Positions 1 through 6,798 of a stretch of 14,903 bases of DNA are shown piece after piece. Positions within the stretch are counted from its first letter, which is position 1. Every line of letters begins with the position of its first letter. The position numbers and the translations under genes are program-made. The stretch comes from CAYGXH01 sp964354485 (GTDB lineage Bacteria; Bacteroidota; Ignavibacteria; UBA10030; SZUA-254). Location of the stretch: contig CAYGZY010000149.1 in the NCBI GenBank assembly GCA_964354485.1, forward strand, positions 1 through 14,903. The letters are read 5' to 3'. Below the pieces are notes generated by a model. That model was not told the origin of the DNA, made no database searches, and saw only the letters and a program-made list of their open reading frames with translations.

Positions 1-608
1 TGATGTCCTACTGGTATCATTTTGCTATAATGTTTGAGGCGCTCTTCATCCTGACAACGATCGACGCAGGAACGAGGGTTGCCCGTTTTTTGCTCCAGGA
101 ATATGTCGGAAAATTCTGGAAACCGTTCGAGAGAACAAATTGGCTTCCGGGATCAATTCTTTCGACCGTTGCCGTGGTATTTGCATGGGGATACTTTATA
201 TGGACCGGAAGCATCAGCACTATATGGCCGATGTTCGGGACTGCCAATCAGCTCCTTGCCGCTGTAGCCCTGGCAGTAGCGACGAGTGCGATCATAAACG
301 CCGGTAAACAGAAATACGCATGGGTAACCATTGTTCCGATGCTCTTTGTGGCGATTACCACACTAACAGCCGGCTGGCTGAATATCACGGATAATTTCTG
401 GCCGATGACTTATGTAGATAAAACTGCAACGCAAGGGTACGTAAACTCGATTCTTACCGCAGTTATGATGGTATGTGCAGTTGTGATTCTGTTCGAGGCT
501 TTTAAGAAATGGTACAGGGTACTGGTGAAGAAGGAGTATATCGTTCACGGTGAAGTCATCTATGACCATGATAAGTCATTTTCACCCCCTCCGTATGGTT
601 GCTGCTGA
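1..608 (+). CDS. cstA: Carbon starvation protein CstA, C-terminal part (5' end outside window)
   Basis: This is the last 201 residues of a CstA-family inner-membrane transporter, which takes up peptides (and pyruvate in some species) when carbon is short. The reading frame is open from the window edge, so the N-terminal part (family members are roughly 500-700 residues) lies upstream. Hydrophobic segments are visible at about residues 47-69, 77-101, 104-127 and 143-168 of the fragment. The stretch around residues 74-85 (IWPMFGTANQLLA) is the hallmark of the family, and the short cytoplasmic tail ends in PPPYGCC, also typical of CstA. The ATG at position 3 is an internal methionine and not the true start. 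The next gene is convergent and only 21 bp away. I see no clear terminator in that gap. Family assignment is secure; the substrate is not shown by the sequence. Confidence 0.93.
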   Translation, partial: MSYWYHFAIMFEALFILTTIDAGTRVARFLLQEYVGKFWKPFERTNWLPGSILSTVAVVFAWGYFIWTGSISTIWPMFGTANQLLAAVALAVATSAIINAGKQKYAWVTIVPMLFVAITTLTAGWLNITDNFWPMTYVDKTATQGYVNSILTAVMMVCAVVILFEAFKKWYRVLVKKEYIVHGEVIYDHDKSFSPPPYGCC

Positions 609-629
609 TCTCCGGGTGCGGATGAAGTC

Positions 630-1385
630 TTATTTATCGGCGATCACGAGCATCTCGTAATCATCTGCCGTCGGCTGTCTACCCCTAATAAAATTACCGC
701 ATTCGCATCCGTAAATTGCAACGGATGTATAATTCAGCGATCTCAATAATTTCTCAATTTCATCCGGCAGGTAATACTTTTCGTTTGTTGTAATTTCTTT
801 TATATTGCCGGAGTCATCTTCAACCTTGACCGTTGAGACGTCTCTCATGGTCTGAGGATTGAATTTATTTCTTACCACCGAGAAGTTATCCTGATTTTCA
901 TTTGTGAAATCTTTAATTGAATGGCAGAGCGGATAGAGTCCGTTCAGGGTTGTCATTATCAGCTTTCCGCCGTCCTTTAGCGCCCGGGTTGCATTCGTGA
1001 GGATTTCGAAGTTCATTTCATCTGTCTCCATCAGGGGGAACGCCCCTTCACATATCATGATGACAAGATCAAAATTTCCCGTATAGCTGATCGTTCGGGC
1101 ATCTTGCTCGTAAAAATAAACCTTTACACCGGCTTGCTGAGCTTTTTCCTTCGCCCTCGTGAGCTGATCGGCTGATAAGTCTATCCCCGTGACGTTGTAT
1201 CCGCGTTTCGCCAGTTCGATTGCATGTCTTCCTGTGCCGCATCCAACATCAAGAATTCTCACCACTTTGTTGTATTGTATCTCTTTTTCAATAAAATCTG
1301 CTTCGTTGAGTGTGCCGGTGGTGAATGGTTGTCGGTCGTAGGTATGAGCAAAGTTGGTGAATAATTCTTCATACCATCGTTTCAC
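630..1385 (-). CDS. Class I SAM-dependent methyltransferase
   Basis: A 251-residue soluble enzyme with the Rossmann-type methyltransferase fold. SAM-binding motif I is LDVGCGTGRH at residues 45-54. The acidic residue ending strand beta-2 is D69 in GIDLS, and QDAR near residue 96 is the usual adenine-side motif. A motif-IV-like region (FDLVIM, residues 105-110) follows. The second half is less conserved and probably forms the substrate lid. The size and motifs fit the Methyltransf_25/UbiE-like group, in which substrates range from small molecules to lipids, so the substrate cannot be named. The start is a GTG preceded by GGGAA at about the right spacing; there is no ATG nearby in frame. It lies 62 bp after the small Cys-rich gene on the same strand and could share its transcript. 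Confidence 0.88.
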   Translation of the reverse strand: MKRWYEELFTNFAHTYDRQPFTTGTLNEADFIEKEIQYNKVVRILDVGCGTGRHAIELAKRGYNVTGIDLSADQLTRAKEKAQQAGVKVYFYEQDARTISYTGNFDLVIMICEGAFPLMETDEMNFEILTNATRALKDGGKLIMTTLNGLYPLCHSIKDFTNENQDNFSVVRNKFNPQTMRDVSTVKVEDDSGNIKEITTNEKYYLPDEIEKLLRSLNYTSVAIYGCECGNFIRGRQPTADDYEMLVIADK

Positions 1386-1447
1386 ATCGTTCCCGCTGAA
1401 ATAGTTTAGGATAGTAGACGTCTTACTTACAATAACGCTGTGAATTC

Positions 1448-1669
1448 TTAGTTATATTTTCTGCTCAGACAAGCTCCGTTTTTACTGTTGTACTTGTCGT
1501 ATAGTGTACAATATACCGCTTGTTCACGCCTGCAGGCGCCAACTGCATCGGATTCCGGGAAAGAAGCATGCGTACAATTAAAGTCGCAGTAAGATGGAAG
1601 CCTATCGATACTTTTCTTTCTCGACGGATTTCTGTCGGTTTTCGATCTCGTTTTATATGTATTTTTCAC
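1448..1669 (-). CDS. Small Cys-rich hypothetical protein (73 aa, five cysteines)
   Basis: I do not recognise a named family. The predicted 73-residue protein has a very basic N-terminus (residues 1-23, rich in K and R) and then a compact region with cysteines at 28, 32, 46, 54 and 67. The pattern C-x3-C-x13-C-x7-C-x12-C, with aromatic residues between the cysteines, looks like a small metal-binding or disulfide-stabilised module. There is no signal peptide or membrane segment. It starts at GTG with GGAAGAAAG just upstream, a reasonable ribosome-binding site, and no larger ORF competes in the interval. It sits between the peptidase and methyltransferase genes on the same strand. A chance ORF is possible, but the cysteine spacing and ribosome site argue for a real gene. 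Confidence 0.55.
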   Translation of the reverse strand: MKNTYKTRSKTDRNPSRKKSIDRLPSYCDFNCTHASFPESDAVGACRREQAVYCTLYDKYNSKNGACLSRKYN

Positions 1670-1754
1670 AAGGACTTTCTTCCGACGATGGAAGAATAAC
1701 TGAAATCCGTTCCTTCGCGCTTCACATTTCGTAGGTCAGTACGGTAATTATCCT

Positions 1755-1772
1755 TCATCCGGTCACGGATGA
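1755..1772. repeat. Perfect short inverted repeat between the peptidase and the Cys-rich gene
   Basis: TCATCCG, a 4-nt loop (GTCA) and CGGATGA form a 7-bp perfect hairpin in the 212-bp gap between two same-strand genes. No T-run follows on either strand, so it is not a standard terminator. It could be an mRNA-stabilising or attenuating hairpin, or chance. The rest of the gap (1670-1881) shows nothing I recognise. Confidence 0.35.
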
Positions 1773-1881
1773 TGATTCAGCCGTCTGCACGCCGGACATC
1801 TGCGTACCTTTTCGATGGTATAGCGATCTGTCGGTCTTTCTTTTCCCTATGACCTATATGTAAGTGGTTCCGATCGCGAGT

Positions 1882-3111
1882 TCACTTATTCATTATTTTC
1901 AGAATGTCCCTGACAGCGTCTTTGTGCACCATGAAGGTAAGCATCTTTAGTTTTACGTAATCTTCATGGTAGAAGTAATAGCCGGAGTGATTATTGTTAC
2001 GTGAACCTGCGCCGGAATCTTTTATGAGGTACCAGTCGGTATTGTCTTTCTGTGTGTATCCCACAATATGGATACCGTGATCGTCACCGGTCGTTCCGTT
2101 GCTGAAGCGAAACTGCCGCGCATTTTCGTCGATGAATGAAGAAGGTATATCAAACGTCGGGACTATCCCCATTCCGGCGTGTCCTTCATACCCTGCCTCC
2201 GAAACATCTCCGCCTATGGCGAGGGTGTATCCGCTGCGGATTGAATGCTTCAGCGCTTTCATATATTCATCGAGGGGAACATTGTAGTAATCCTTGCTGT
2301 GCCACCAGTTGTCGGGTACTTCGTATTCAACCCATTCATAGTAGGGTTTTTCCCTTATCGAATAGATTTCAATGTAATCGTCGAGGTTGAGCTTAACTAC
2401 TTTTTCAAGATACTCCTTCGGCGTCATCTGCTTTCCGTTGACAGCGATTGTTTTTGGGGGTTCGCCGATGTAGTTGTTCAGAATCGCCTGTATTGTAGAA
2501 AGAACTGATTTCTCATCCCAATTATTTGCATTCTTTGTTGCCTGGAGAAATGAACTCATTTCGCTGGCCATTTTCCCGTGGTCGTGGAATGGCTGCCCGT
2601 TAAGTAATCCGGTGTAGCTCTCCGCAGGGACGATGCCATACTGTTTCCATATCCTGGTTACGGCATTGCCCTCCGAACCTTCGGCAAATGCTGAGTTGCC
2701 GCGTTCCCTGATGAATCGCCGTGCTTTTTCCACGTATTCCCAATACACTGTATAAAGCTCAGAAAGTTTGATCTGCCGCTTCGTCAGGCGGTAAGTTTCT
2801 GATTCTAAAAAACTTGTTGTAGAAAAGCACCAGCACATTCCCGAGAAACCCTGAGAAACAGGCTGGTTGTGCCAGTACTTTGTGAACTCATCGGCAGATG
2901 CAGGACCGTTGATAGCGGAGAAATCGATTTGAAAGCGCTTCTTCGCAGGCGTTTCTTTCTGGAAAAAAGTATTCAGCGACTTCCGCATCGAATCAATGAA
3001 TTCATTCTTCGGTTCTGTGAAGATCGCCTTATCCCTTCGTTCCACCTGTGCTTGTGCGCAAATGGTAAGGAGCAGGAGAGCGCCAAAAATGTAAACGAGA
3101 GAATTTTTCAT
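1882..3111 (-). CDS. Exported C1-family (papain/bleomycin hydrolase-like) cysteine peptidase
   Basis: A 409-residue peptidase of the papain clan, closest in layout to the bacterial aminopeptidase C/bleomycin hydrolase-like group. I chose the ATG at 3111 because it is preceded by AAAGGAA and followed by a clear signal peptide (residues 1-22, ending AQAQ). The frame stays open 42 codons further, but that extension would bury the signal. Catalytic features: Q87 (oxyanion) and C93 in PVSQGFSGMCWCFST, and H345 in HGIHIVGY, which lines up with the papain His motif. The third position, normally Asn in NSWG, is D365 in IKDSG. The segment between Cys and His is long (about 250 residues), unlike plain papain. 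The protein is predicted to act outside the cytoplasm, which differs from cytosolic bleomycin hydrolase. The substrate is unknown. The 3' neighbour on the same strand is the Cys-rich gene. Confidence 0.87.
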   Translation of the reverse strand: MKNSLVYIFGALLLLTICAQAQVERRDKAIFTEPKNEFIDSMRKSLNTFFQKETPAKKRFQIDFSAINGPASADEFTKYWHNQPVSQGFSGMCWCFSTTSFLESETYRLTKRQIKLSELYTVYWEYVEKARRFIRERGNSAFAEGSEGNAVTRIWKQYGIVPAESYTGLLNGQPFHDHGKMASEMSSFLQATKNANNWDEKSVLSTIQAILNNYIGEPPKTIAVNGKQMTPKEYLEKVVKLNLDDYIEIYSIREKPYYEWVEYEVPDNWWHSKDYYNVPLDEYMKALKHSIRSGYTLAIGGDVSEAGYEGHAGMGIVPTFDIPSSFIDENARQFRFSNGTTGDDHGIHIVGYTQKDNTDWYLIKDSGAGSRNNNHSGYYFYHEDYVKLKMLTFMVHKDAVRDILKIMNK

Positions 3112-3171
3112 GGAGATTCCTTTCATTAACTGTTGATATGGTATGGTTATTGGTCGCATTAGAGCTACTGG

Positions 3172-3189
3172 AAATATTCCGAAATATTT
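3172..3189. promoter_or_regulatory. 18-bp dyad, candidate operator upstream of the peptidase
   Basis: AAATATT, a 4-nt spacer (CCGA) and AATATTT form a perfect inverted repeat, which also reads as GAAATATT repeated directly with a 10-bp period. It is 60-78 bp upstream of the peptidase start, a position suited to a dimeric regulator or to a leader hairpin. No cognate regulator is in the window. AT-rich composition makes chance possible. Confidence 0.35.
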
Positions 3190-3350
3190 GGGAATACAGG
3201 TGACATTGTACGGATTCGGAGGAATAAAAGCAAACACAGGTATAATTAGACGACCTTGACGAGTCGCTGGGGAAGTACACTTATATTGATGACATACGTA
3301 TAGATGATTATAAAAACTGAGCCGAATTTAAATACCAAAAGGATTTAATC

Positions 3351-3410
3351 AGATATTTCCCGGAGAAAATAGATTCCAATTCCGTTTCCGGATACTCCGG
3401 GGAAATATCT
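3351..3410. repeat. Large imperfect inverted repeat (15/16-bp arms, 29-nt loop)
   Basis: The left arm AGATATTTCCCGGAG (3351-3365) is complementary to the right arm CTCCGGGGAAATATCT (3395-3410) apart from one extra base. The loop holds TTCC three times at 6-bp spacing. It lies about 70 bp beyond the stop codon of the DUF4097 gene. It may end or stabilise that operon's mRNA, but there is no T-tract directly after it on the minus strand. A short dispersed repeat element is an alternative. Confidence 0.6.
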
Positions 3411-3478
3411 CCCTACCGGCGCAAGCGAAGGAGTCCGAGATTCATCATGAATGCCGGGGTCAGCAACCTTGTGAAGAT

Positions 3479-4870
3479 TCACTCTTCAATAAGTTCGATG
3501 TCGCTCGATTTCGCCTGAATATTAATGGAGCCGCTACCGGAGCCGATGGTACCGGTAGCAAAGCCGGAACTTCCGGATGACTTCCGTCTTATATTAAGGT
3601 TTGTATTAACTGAACCATACTCTGCGTCTAGTTCAACATTGCCGGAAAATCCGTGAGGCATAGTAACAGTGACATCACCGTACTCGTTCTTTATGTCCAT
3701 CCGTAACGGAACTGCCGTCAATTGAAGCGAGACCGGATTGCTCTTGTTCGTGATGTATATTGATTGTGCGGCGAGTCTGCTGACTTTAATCGAAGAGTAT
3801 TCTGTCTGAGATTTCCAGTCTCCTTTAATATCCTCAGCCGTCACGTCTGCACTTTTTGACGTGAGGTCGATGGCGCCATCGATCCTTCGAAGGTCGATGT
3901 TGGAATAGGGATTGTTGATCTCCACATTCCCTGCGGCATCGTATAGAGTCAGACTGCCGGATTGCCCGGTGATGATGATCGGCTTTTTTGCAGCTCCGCT
4001 AACCCCCGCGATGTCGACCTCTGAGTAATTTGCCTGCACCTGGGCGCCATCGACACGCTTTACCCTTACTGTTGCACTTGTTGATTTGATATCAACGAAT
4101 CCTTTGACATTGTTCACTGTGATAGTCGAGTAGTCGGCATCGAGTCTGACATCGCTGTTAACTTCGTCAATCTCTATAGTACCGCTCTTGTCGTTCAATC
4201 TGATTTTATCGGTCACGCGGACAAGTGCAACTTCGGAGTAGTCCGCGTCAATGTGAAGGCTTCCGTTGAAGCCATCCACCCGAATAGTTGAACTGGTGCC
4301 GTCAAGTTGGAGTTTACCGCCGCAGTTCCTGATAGTTGTAGTGCCGTAATTGTTTTGAATCTCTTCGAGCGAGGAACAGTCGGATATTTTCAGAGTATTT
4401 GTTGTACCGTTTAATCGTACTGTACCGTCCATTCCCTCGAGAGAAATTTTGCCGTATTTCATATCTGTCGTGAGCGGATTAGCCCTCGGAACAAAGACTT
4501 CGCCCGAAATTTTCTTGGAGACATAAAATCTCTTGAAGATTTTGAAGAGGAACGACCAGCCTTTTTCCTCGGTCCGCATCTCTTCGAATCGAAGTCTGAC
4601 CGCCGATTCCCTCTTTGATTCCGATATTTGAACAGATGATATGTATTCCTTCTCATACTTGTCGTCAGAAGAAGAAATTTCCACCTCAATCTTCATATAG
4701 ACTTCATTTTTATCCCATGATTTAAGTTCAATATCTGAACCGGATAATCCTTCAATATCAATTCTCTGCGTGGATGTTACCGCTACATGTTTTTCGAGTG
4801 TTTTTCGTTCATCGGCAAACCCGTTATTTAGAATTGCAATGAGGGCGGTAAAAACGAGAATTTTTTTCAT
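3479..4870 (-). CDS. Exported DUF4097-family protein with 36-residue beta-solenoid-type repeats
   Basis: A 463-residue protein with a signal peptide (residues 1-19, MKKILVFTAL...GFA) and then the DUF4097 (putative adhesin) type of all-beta sequence. From about residue 139 a repeat begins each time with Y-[GS]-x-[IVT]: tyrosines at 139, 175, 211, 247, 282, 322, 358, 397 and 418. Most spacings are 36 residues (35-40), which would fit two solenoid rungs per repeat. The tail is Gly/Ser-rich. It is expected on the periplasmic or outer face of the envelope. It is the last gene of the ECF operon: its ATG overlaps the stop of the upstream gene by ATGA, and GGAGA lies at the right distance. DUF4097 proteins often sit beside ECF sigma/anti-sigma pairs, but their biochemical role is not settled. 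The annotation as adhesin is only a family label. Confidence 0.87.
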   Translation of the reverse strand: MKKILVFTALIAILNNGFADERKTLEKHVAVTSTQRIDIEGLSGSDIELKSWDKNEVYMKIEVEISSSDDKYEKEYISSVQISESKRESAVRLRFEEMRTEEKGWSFLFKIFKRFYVSKKISGEVFVPRANPLTTDMKYGKISLEGMDGTVRLNGTTNTLKISDCSSLEEIQNNYGTTTIRNCGGKLQLDGTSSTIRVDGFNGSLHIDADYSEVALVRVTDKIRLNDKSGTIEIDEVNSDVRLDADYSTITVNNVKGFVDIKSTSATVRVKRVDGAQVQANYSEVDIAGVSGAAKKPIIITGQSGSLTLYDAAGNVEINNPYSNIDLRRIDGAIDLTSKSADVTAEDIKGDWKSQTEYSSIKVSRLAAQSIYITNKSNPVSLQLTAVPLRMDIKNEYGDVTVTMPHGFSGNVELDAEYGSVNTNLNIRRKSSGSSGFATGTIGSGSGSINIQAKSSDIELIEE

Positions 4871-5379
4871 AGTGCAATTTCTCCGTTTTCTATCATTTCT
4901 TGCAGAATGTTTAATTTCATACTATAGAGCTGGCGGAGTCGTCTCTGTCTCAAAGGTGACAGATCTCCGCGGATAGCATCCGTCTGTAAGCGTTGTATCG
5001 CCGCATCTAGGTTATTCAACTCATCCCTCCTGACGGAATTAAGGTCGGCGGTTCCCGCGTTATCGGTTTTGGGTACGATTACATCCGGCATAATTTTTTC
5101 AAACTCCCGGATAGCCGTTGTATAAGCGGCATCAAGCTTAATCGCGTGAGGTTGCGAATGTTCAAATGCATTCCGGAGCGTACTAATGATACCTGCAGCG
5201 CTGAAAATAATGATCAGCGCAGCCGCCATTCCATAGAGGAAACTGCGTTTGTCGGGTATTGTTAAAAGGATTAATGAACGCCGCGTATTAATTTCCGATC
5301 CAATTTTTTTCCACATCCTTTTTTTCGTGTCCGGTGAGAGCCGGTCTTTCTTGCTGTAAAATCGTTCTGGTGATATCAT
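4867..5379 (-). CDS. Single-pass membrane protein, probable anti-sigma factor
   Basis: A 170-residue protein encoded directly after the ECF sigma gene, whose stop codon it overlaps (ATGA at 5376-5379). AAGGA lies 7-11 bases before this ATG, which is why I prefer it to the upstream ATG at 5403, eight codons earlier. Residues 1-45 are basic and cytosolic, residues about 48-67 (LYGMAAALIIIFSAAGIIS) form one membrane segment, and residues 75-170 would be periplasmic and helical, with a heptad-like C-terminal part (about 120-165). The position and one-helix topology fit an anti-sigma factor holding the sigma at the membrane. However, I see no HxxxCxxC zinc motif; the protein has no cysteine at all. 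The anti-sigma role is therefore inferred from context and topology. Confidence 0.75.
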   Translation of the reverse strand: MISPERFYSKKDRLSPDTKKRMWKKIGSEINTRRSLILLTIPDKRSFLYGMAAALIIIFSAAGIISTLRNAFEHSQPHAIKLDAAYTTAIREFEKIMPDVIVPKTDNAGTADLNSVRRDELNNLDAAIQRLQTDAIRGDLSPLRQRRLRQLYSMKLNILQEMIENGEIAL

Positions 5380-5912
5380 ACTGCATCCTTCATTGATTCC
5401 CACCTGCTCCGAAGAATAGTTTTCGTCCTGCAGAGTATTGTGCGTGATAGGTTCTCTGTAATATCGAGCATCGATCCGATCTCCGCATGCGAATAACCTT
5501 CAATTTCGTAAAGCAGGAAAATGGTCCGATTTGTTGTATCGAGATCCTTTAAAAGAAATTTCATCGCATCGCGCCACTCAAAGTCGATGGCGTGATCTTC
5601 GCCTGCAGTAACCTCCGGCAATTCATTCGTGTCGAGGAATACTAACGAATGCCGGCGTTTATCGGTTCGTATTTCATTGAGAGCAATCGTAAACAGCCAG
5701 GTAGAGAACCGCGAATTCTCATTGAATGATTCGATGTGTGTTAATGCTTTGATAAAGGCACGCTGAACCCAGTCTTCTACCTCTGCTTCGTCATCCGAGT
5801 ACTGCTTCAAGAAGCGAAATAAGGACATAACGTGCCGGTCGTATAACTCATTACACGCCCTTCGGGATCCGCGCCTTACTGCCCGGATCGTTGTATGTTC
5901 ATCATATGCCAC
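5376..5912 (-). CDS. ECF-type RNA polymerase sigma-70 factor
   Basis: A 178-residue group 4 sigma factor that would direct RNA polymerase to stress- or envelope-response promoters. Sigma region 2 spans about residues 23-88, with the core-binding helix ending in RFSTWLFTIALNEIRTDKRR. Region 4 spans about residues 115-170, with the helix-turn-helix GYSHAEIGSMLDITENLSRTIL. The region 3 domain is absent, as expected for ECF members. Region 4.2 is slightly unusual: it has ENLSRTILCRT where most relatives have a GTVKSRL-like segment. The start is GTG at 5912; an in-frame TAA lies 15 nt upstream, so it cannot extend, and there is no clear Shine-Dalgarno. It heads a three-gene operon with the membrane protein and the DUF4097 protein and is preceded by an ECF-like promoter, suggesting autoregulation. 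Confidence 0.92.
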   Translation of the reverse strand: MAYDEHTTIRAVRRGSRRACNELYDRHVMSLFRFLKQYSDDEAEVEDWVQRAFIKALTHIESFNENSRFSTWLFTIALNEIRTDKRRHSLVFLDTNELPEVTAGEDHAIDFEWRDAMKFLLKDLDTTNRTIFLLYEIEGYSHAEIGSMLDITENLSRTILCRTKTILRSRWESMKDAV

Positions 5913-5933
5913 AGAGTATCGGTTTATTACTTG

Positions 5934-5963
5934 TTAGACGATCTCATATGATAATTTGTTACA
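5934..5963 (-). promoter_or_regulatory. Candidate autoregulated ECF promoter
   Basis: On the minus strand TGTAACA (5963-5957) is separated by exactly 16 nt from CGTCTAA (5940-5934). This matches the common ECF promoter form with AAC in the -35 and CGTC in the -10. Transcription would begin near 5928, giving a leader of about 15 nt before the GTG of the sigma gene. No housekeeping-type promoter of similar quality is visible here. Confidence 0.75.
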
Positions 5964-6084
5964 AATTTAAGTTGTGCTGAATACCGTTATGGTAAGATCT
6001 CGTATTTTTTAAATATTGTTAAAAAAAGGAAAATTCTGGGAAACGGGGGAATAATGCTCGAAGAATGATAAAATAATCACCGGA

Positions 6085-6099
6085 AGGTAAATATTACCT
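6085..6099 (-). terminator. Weak hairpin after the DUF1573 pair
   Basis: AGGTAA, 3 nt and TTACCT form a perfect 6-bp stem 17-31 nt past the stop codon of the second DUF1573 gene. It could mark the end of that transcript and separate it from the ECF operon downstream. It is AT-rich and has no T-run, so it may not terminate by itself. Confidence 0.3.
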
Positions 6100-6115
6100 C
6101 TCGAAAATTATTTTT

Positions 6116-6790
6116 TCATTTGGTCCAGCAGTGAAACCGTACGCTGAACGTTCCTAATTGGGGATGGTCAGTAGCGATCGTAATGTCACCGCTAAGCGTG
6201 CCGCGTACTTTCGGGTTGAATGTAATGGAAAGCGTAATCTCCCCATGAGGCGTTAGTTCTGTTTCAGATAATGAAACCGAAAGATTTTCCAGTGAGGATC
6301 GGACTGACAGGAAGGTGATTCGTTTATCAGATAAATTGGAAATTTTCAGCTCTTGATTCACTGGGGAACCAATAGATGTTCTTATGAAAATATATTCAGG
6401 TTCGATCTGAAGGATGCTGATAACGTTCGCTATAAACTTTACTTCGACAAGCGGTTCGGCTTTATCGTTAGTGTTGAAGGAGATCAGTTTCTCAACCTTT
6501 CCTGAAAAACGGCGTGCATCCAGAGTAATAAGAAGCGAAGCGCTGTCATTCGGGGGGATCCGGTCATCCGAGAGGAGTAGTGCGGTACATCCGCAGGATG
6601 CGCCGACATTGGATATAATTAAAGTATCCGTTCCGGAATTTTTAATCGTCATGGATCTTTTTTTCGGCGTGAAATTCAAAACATCGTCGAAATATAGAAG
6701 CTTACCTTCAGGGAGATGTACCTTCGGCTGGCAAAAGACACATTCGCTGATCGCCAGCAGAGCGGCGGAGAGAAAAAGAACGAATTTCAT
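6116..6790 (-). CDS. Exported DUF1573 protein (second of a tandem pair)
   Basis: A 224-residue protein with a signal peptide (residues 1-20, MKFVLFLSAALLAISECVFC). Its first domain is DUF1573, a small immunoglobulin-like beta-sandwich related to the ASH/HYDIN group. The family signature is GASCGCTA, with CGC at residues 66-68, followed by IPPNDSASLLITLD. A second beta domain (about residues 115-224) carries the repeated theme T-x-H-x-x-I-T-L-S-I-T-F. I chose the ATG at 6790, 8 nt after the stop of the upstream gene. A TTG at 6817 would overlap that gene and put a charged stretch before the signal. There is no good Shine-Dalgarno, so translational coupling is likely. The protein is similar over its full length to its neighbour. 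Function is unknown; the family is common in exported proteins of Bacteroidota and Planctomycetota. Confidence 0.85.
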   Translation of the reverse strand: MKFVLFLSAALLAISECVFCQPKVHLPEGKLLYFDDVLNFTPKKRSMTIKNSGTDTLIISNVGASCGCTALLLSDDRIPPNDSASLLITLDARRFSGKVEKLISFNTNDKAEPLVEVKFIANVISILQIEPEYIFIRTSIGSPVNQELKISNLSDKRITFLSVRSSLENLSVSLSETELTPHGEITLSITFNPKVRGTLSGDITIATDHPQLGTFSVRFHCWTK

Positions 6791-6798
6791 ATATCGTG

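Larger units (their letters stand above)
3112..3478. other. 367-bp non-coding interval with two inverted repeats
   Basis: This interval lies upstream of the peptidase and downstream of the DUF4097 gene, both on the minus strand. It contains an 18-bp dyad at 3172-3189 and a large imperfect inverted repeat at 3351-3410, listed separately. No convincing sigma-70 promoter for the peptidase was found. A CGTCTAA at 3252-3246 (minus strand) matches the ECF -10 but has no matching -35. Short ORFs here are unconvincing. Confidence 0.6.

Noticed and set aside
3112..3237. 42-residue N-terminal extension of the cysteine peptidase
   Set aside because: It would place 42 residues before a normal signal peptide. 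The internal ATG at 3111 has a good ribosome-binding site.
3246..3252. Second CGTCTAA (minus strand) upstream of the peptidase, possibly an ECF-controlled promoter
   Set aside because: No TGTAAC or AAC-type -35 is found 15-18 nt upstream; the bases there read CTTCCCC. The -10 match alone is too weak.
3411..3478. Possible degenerate gene or sorting-signal remnant just after the DUF4097 stop
   Set aside because: The short minus-strand frame (MMNLGLLRLRR) gives no recognisable domain and no frameshift joins it to the DUF4097 frame.
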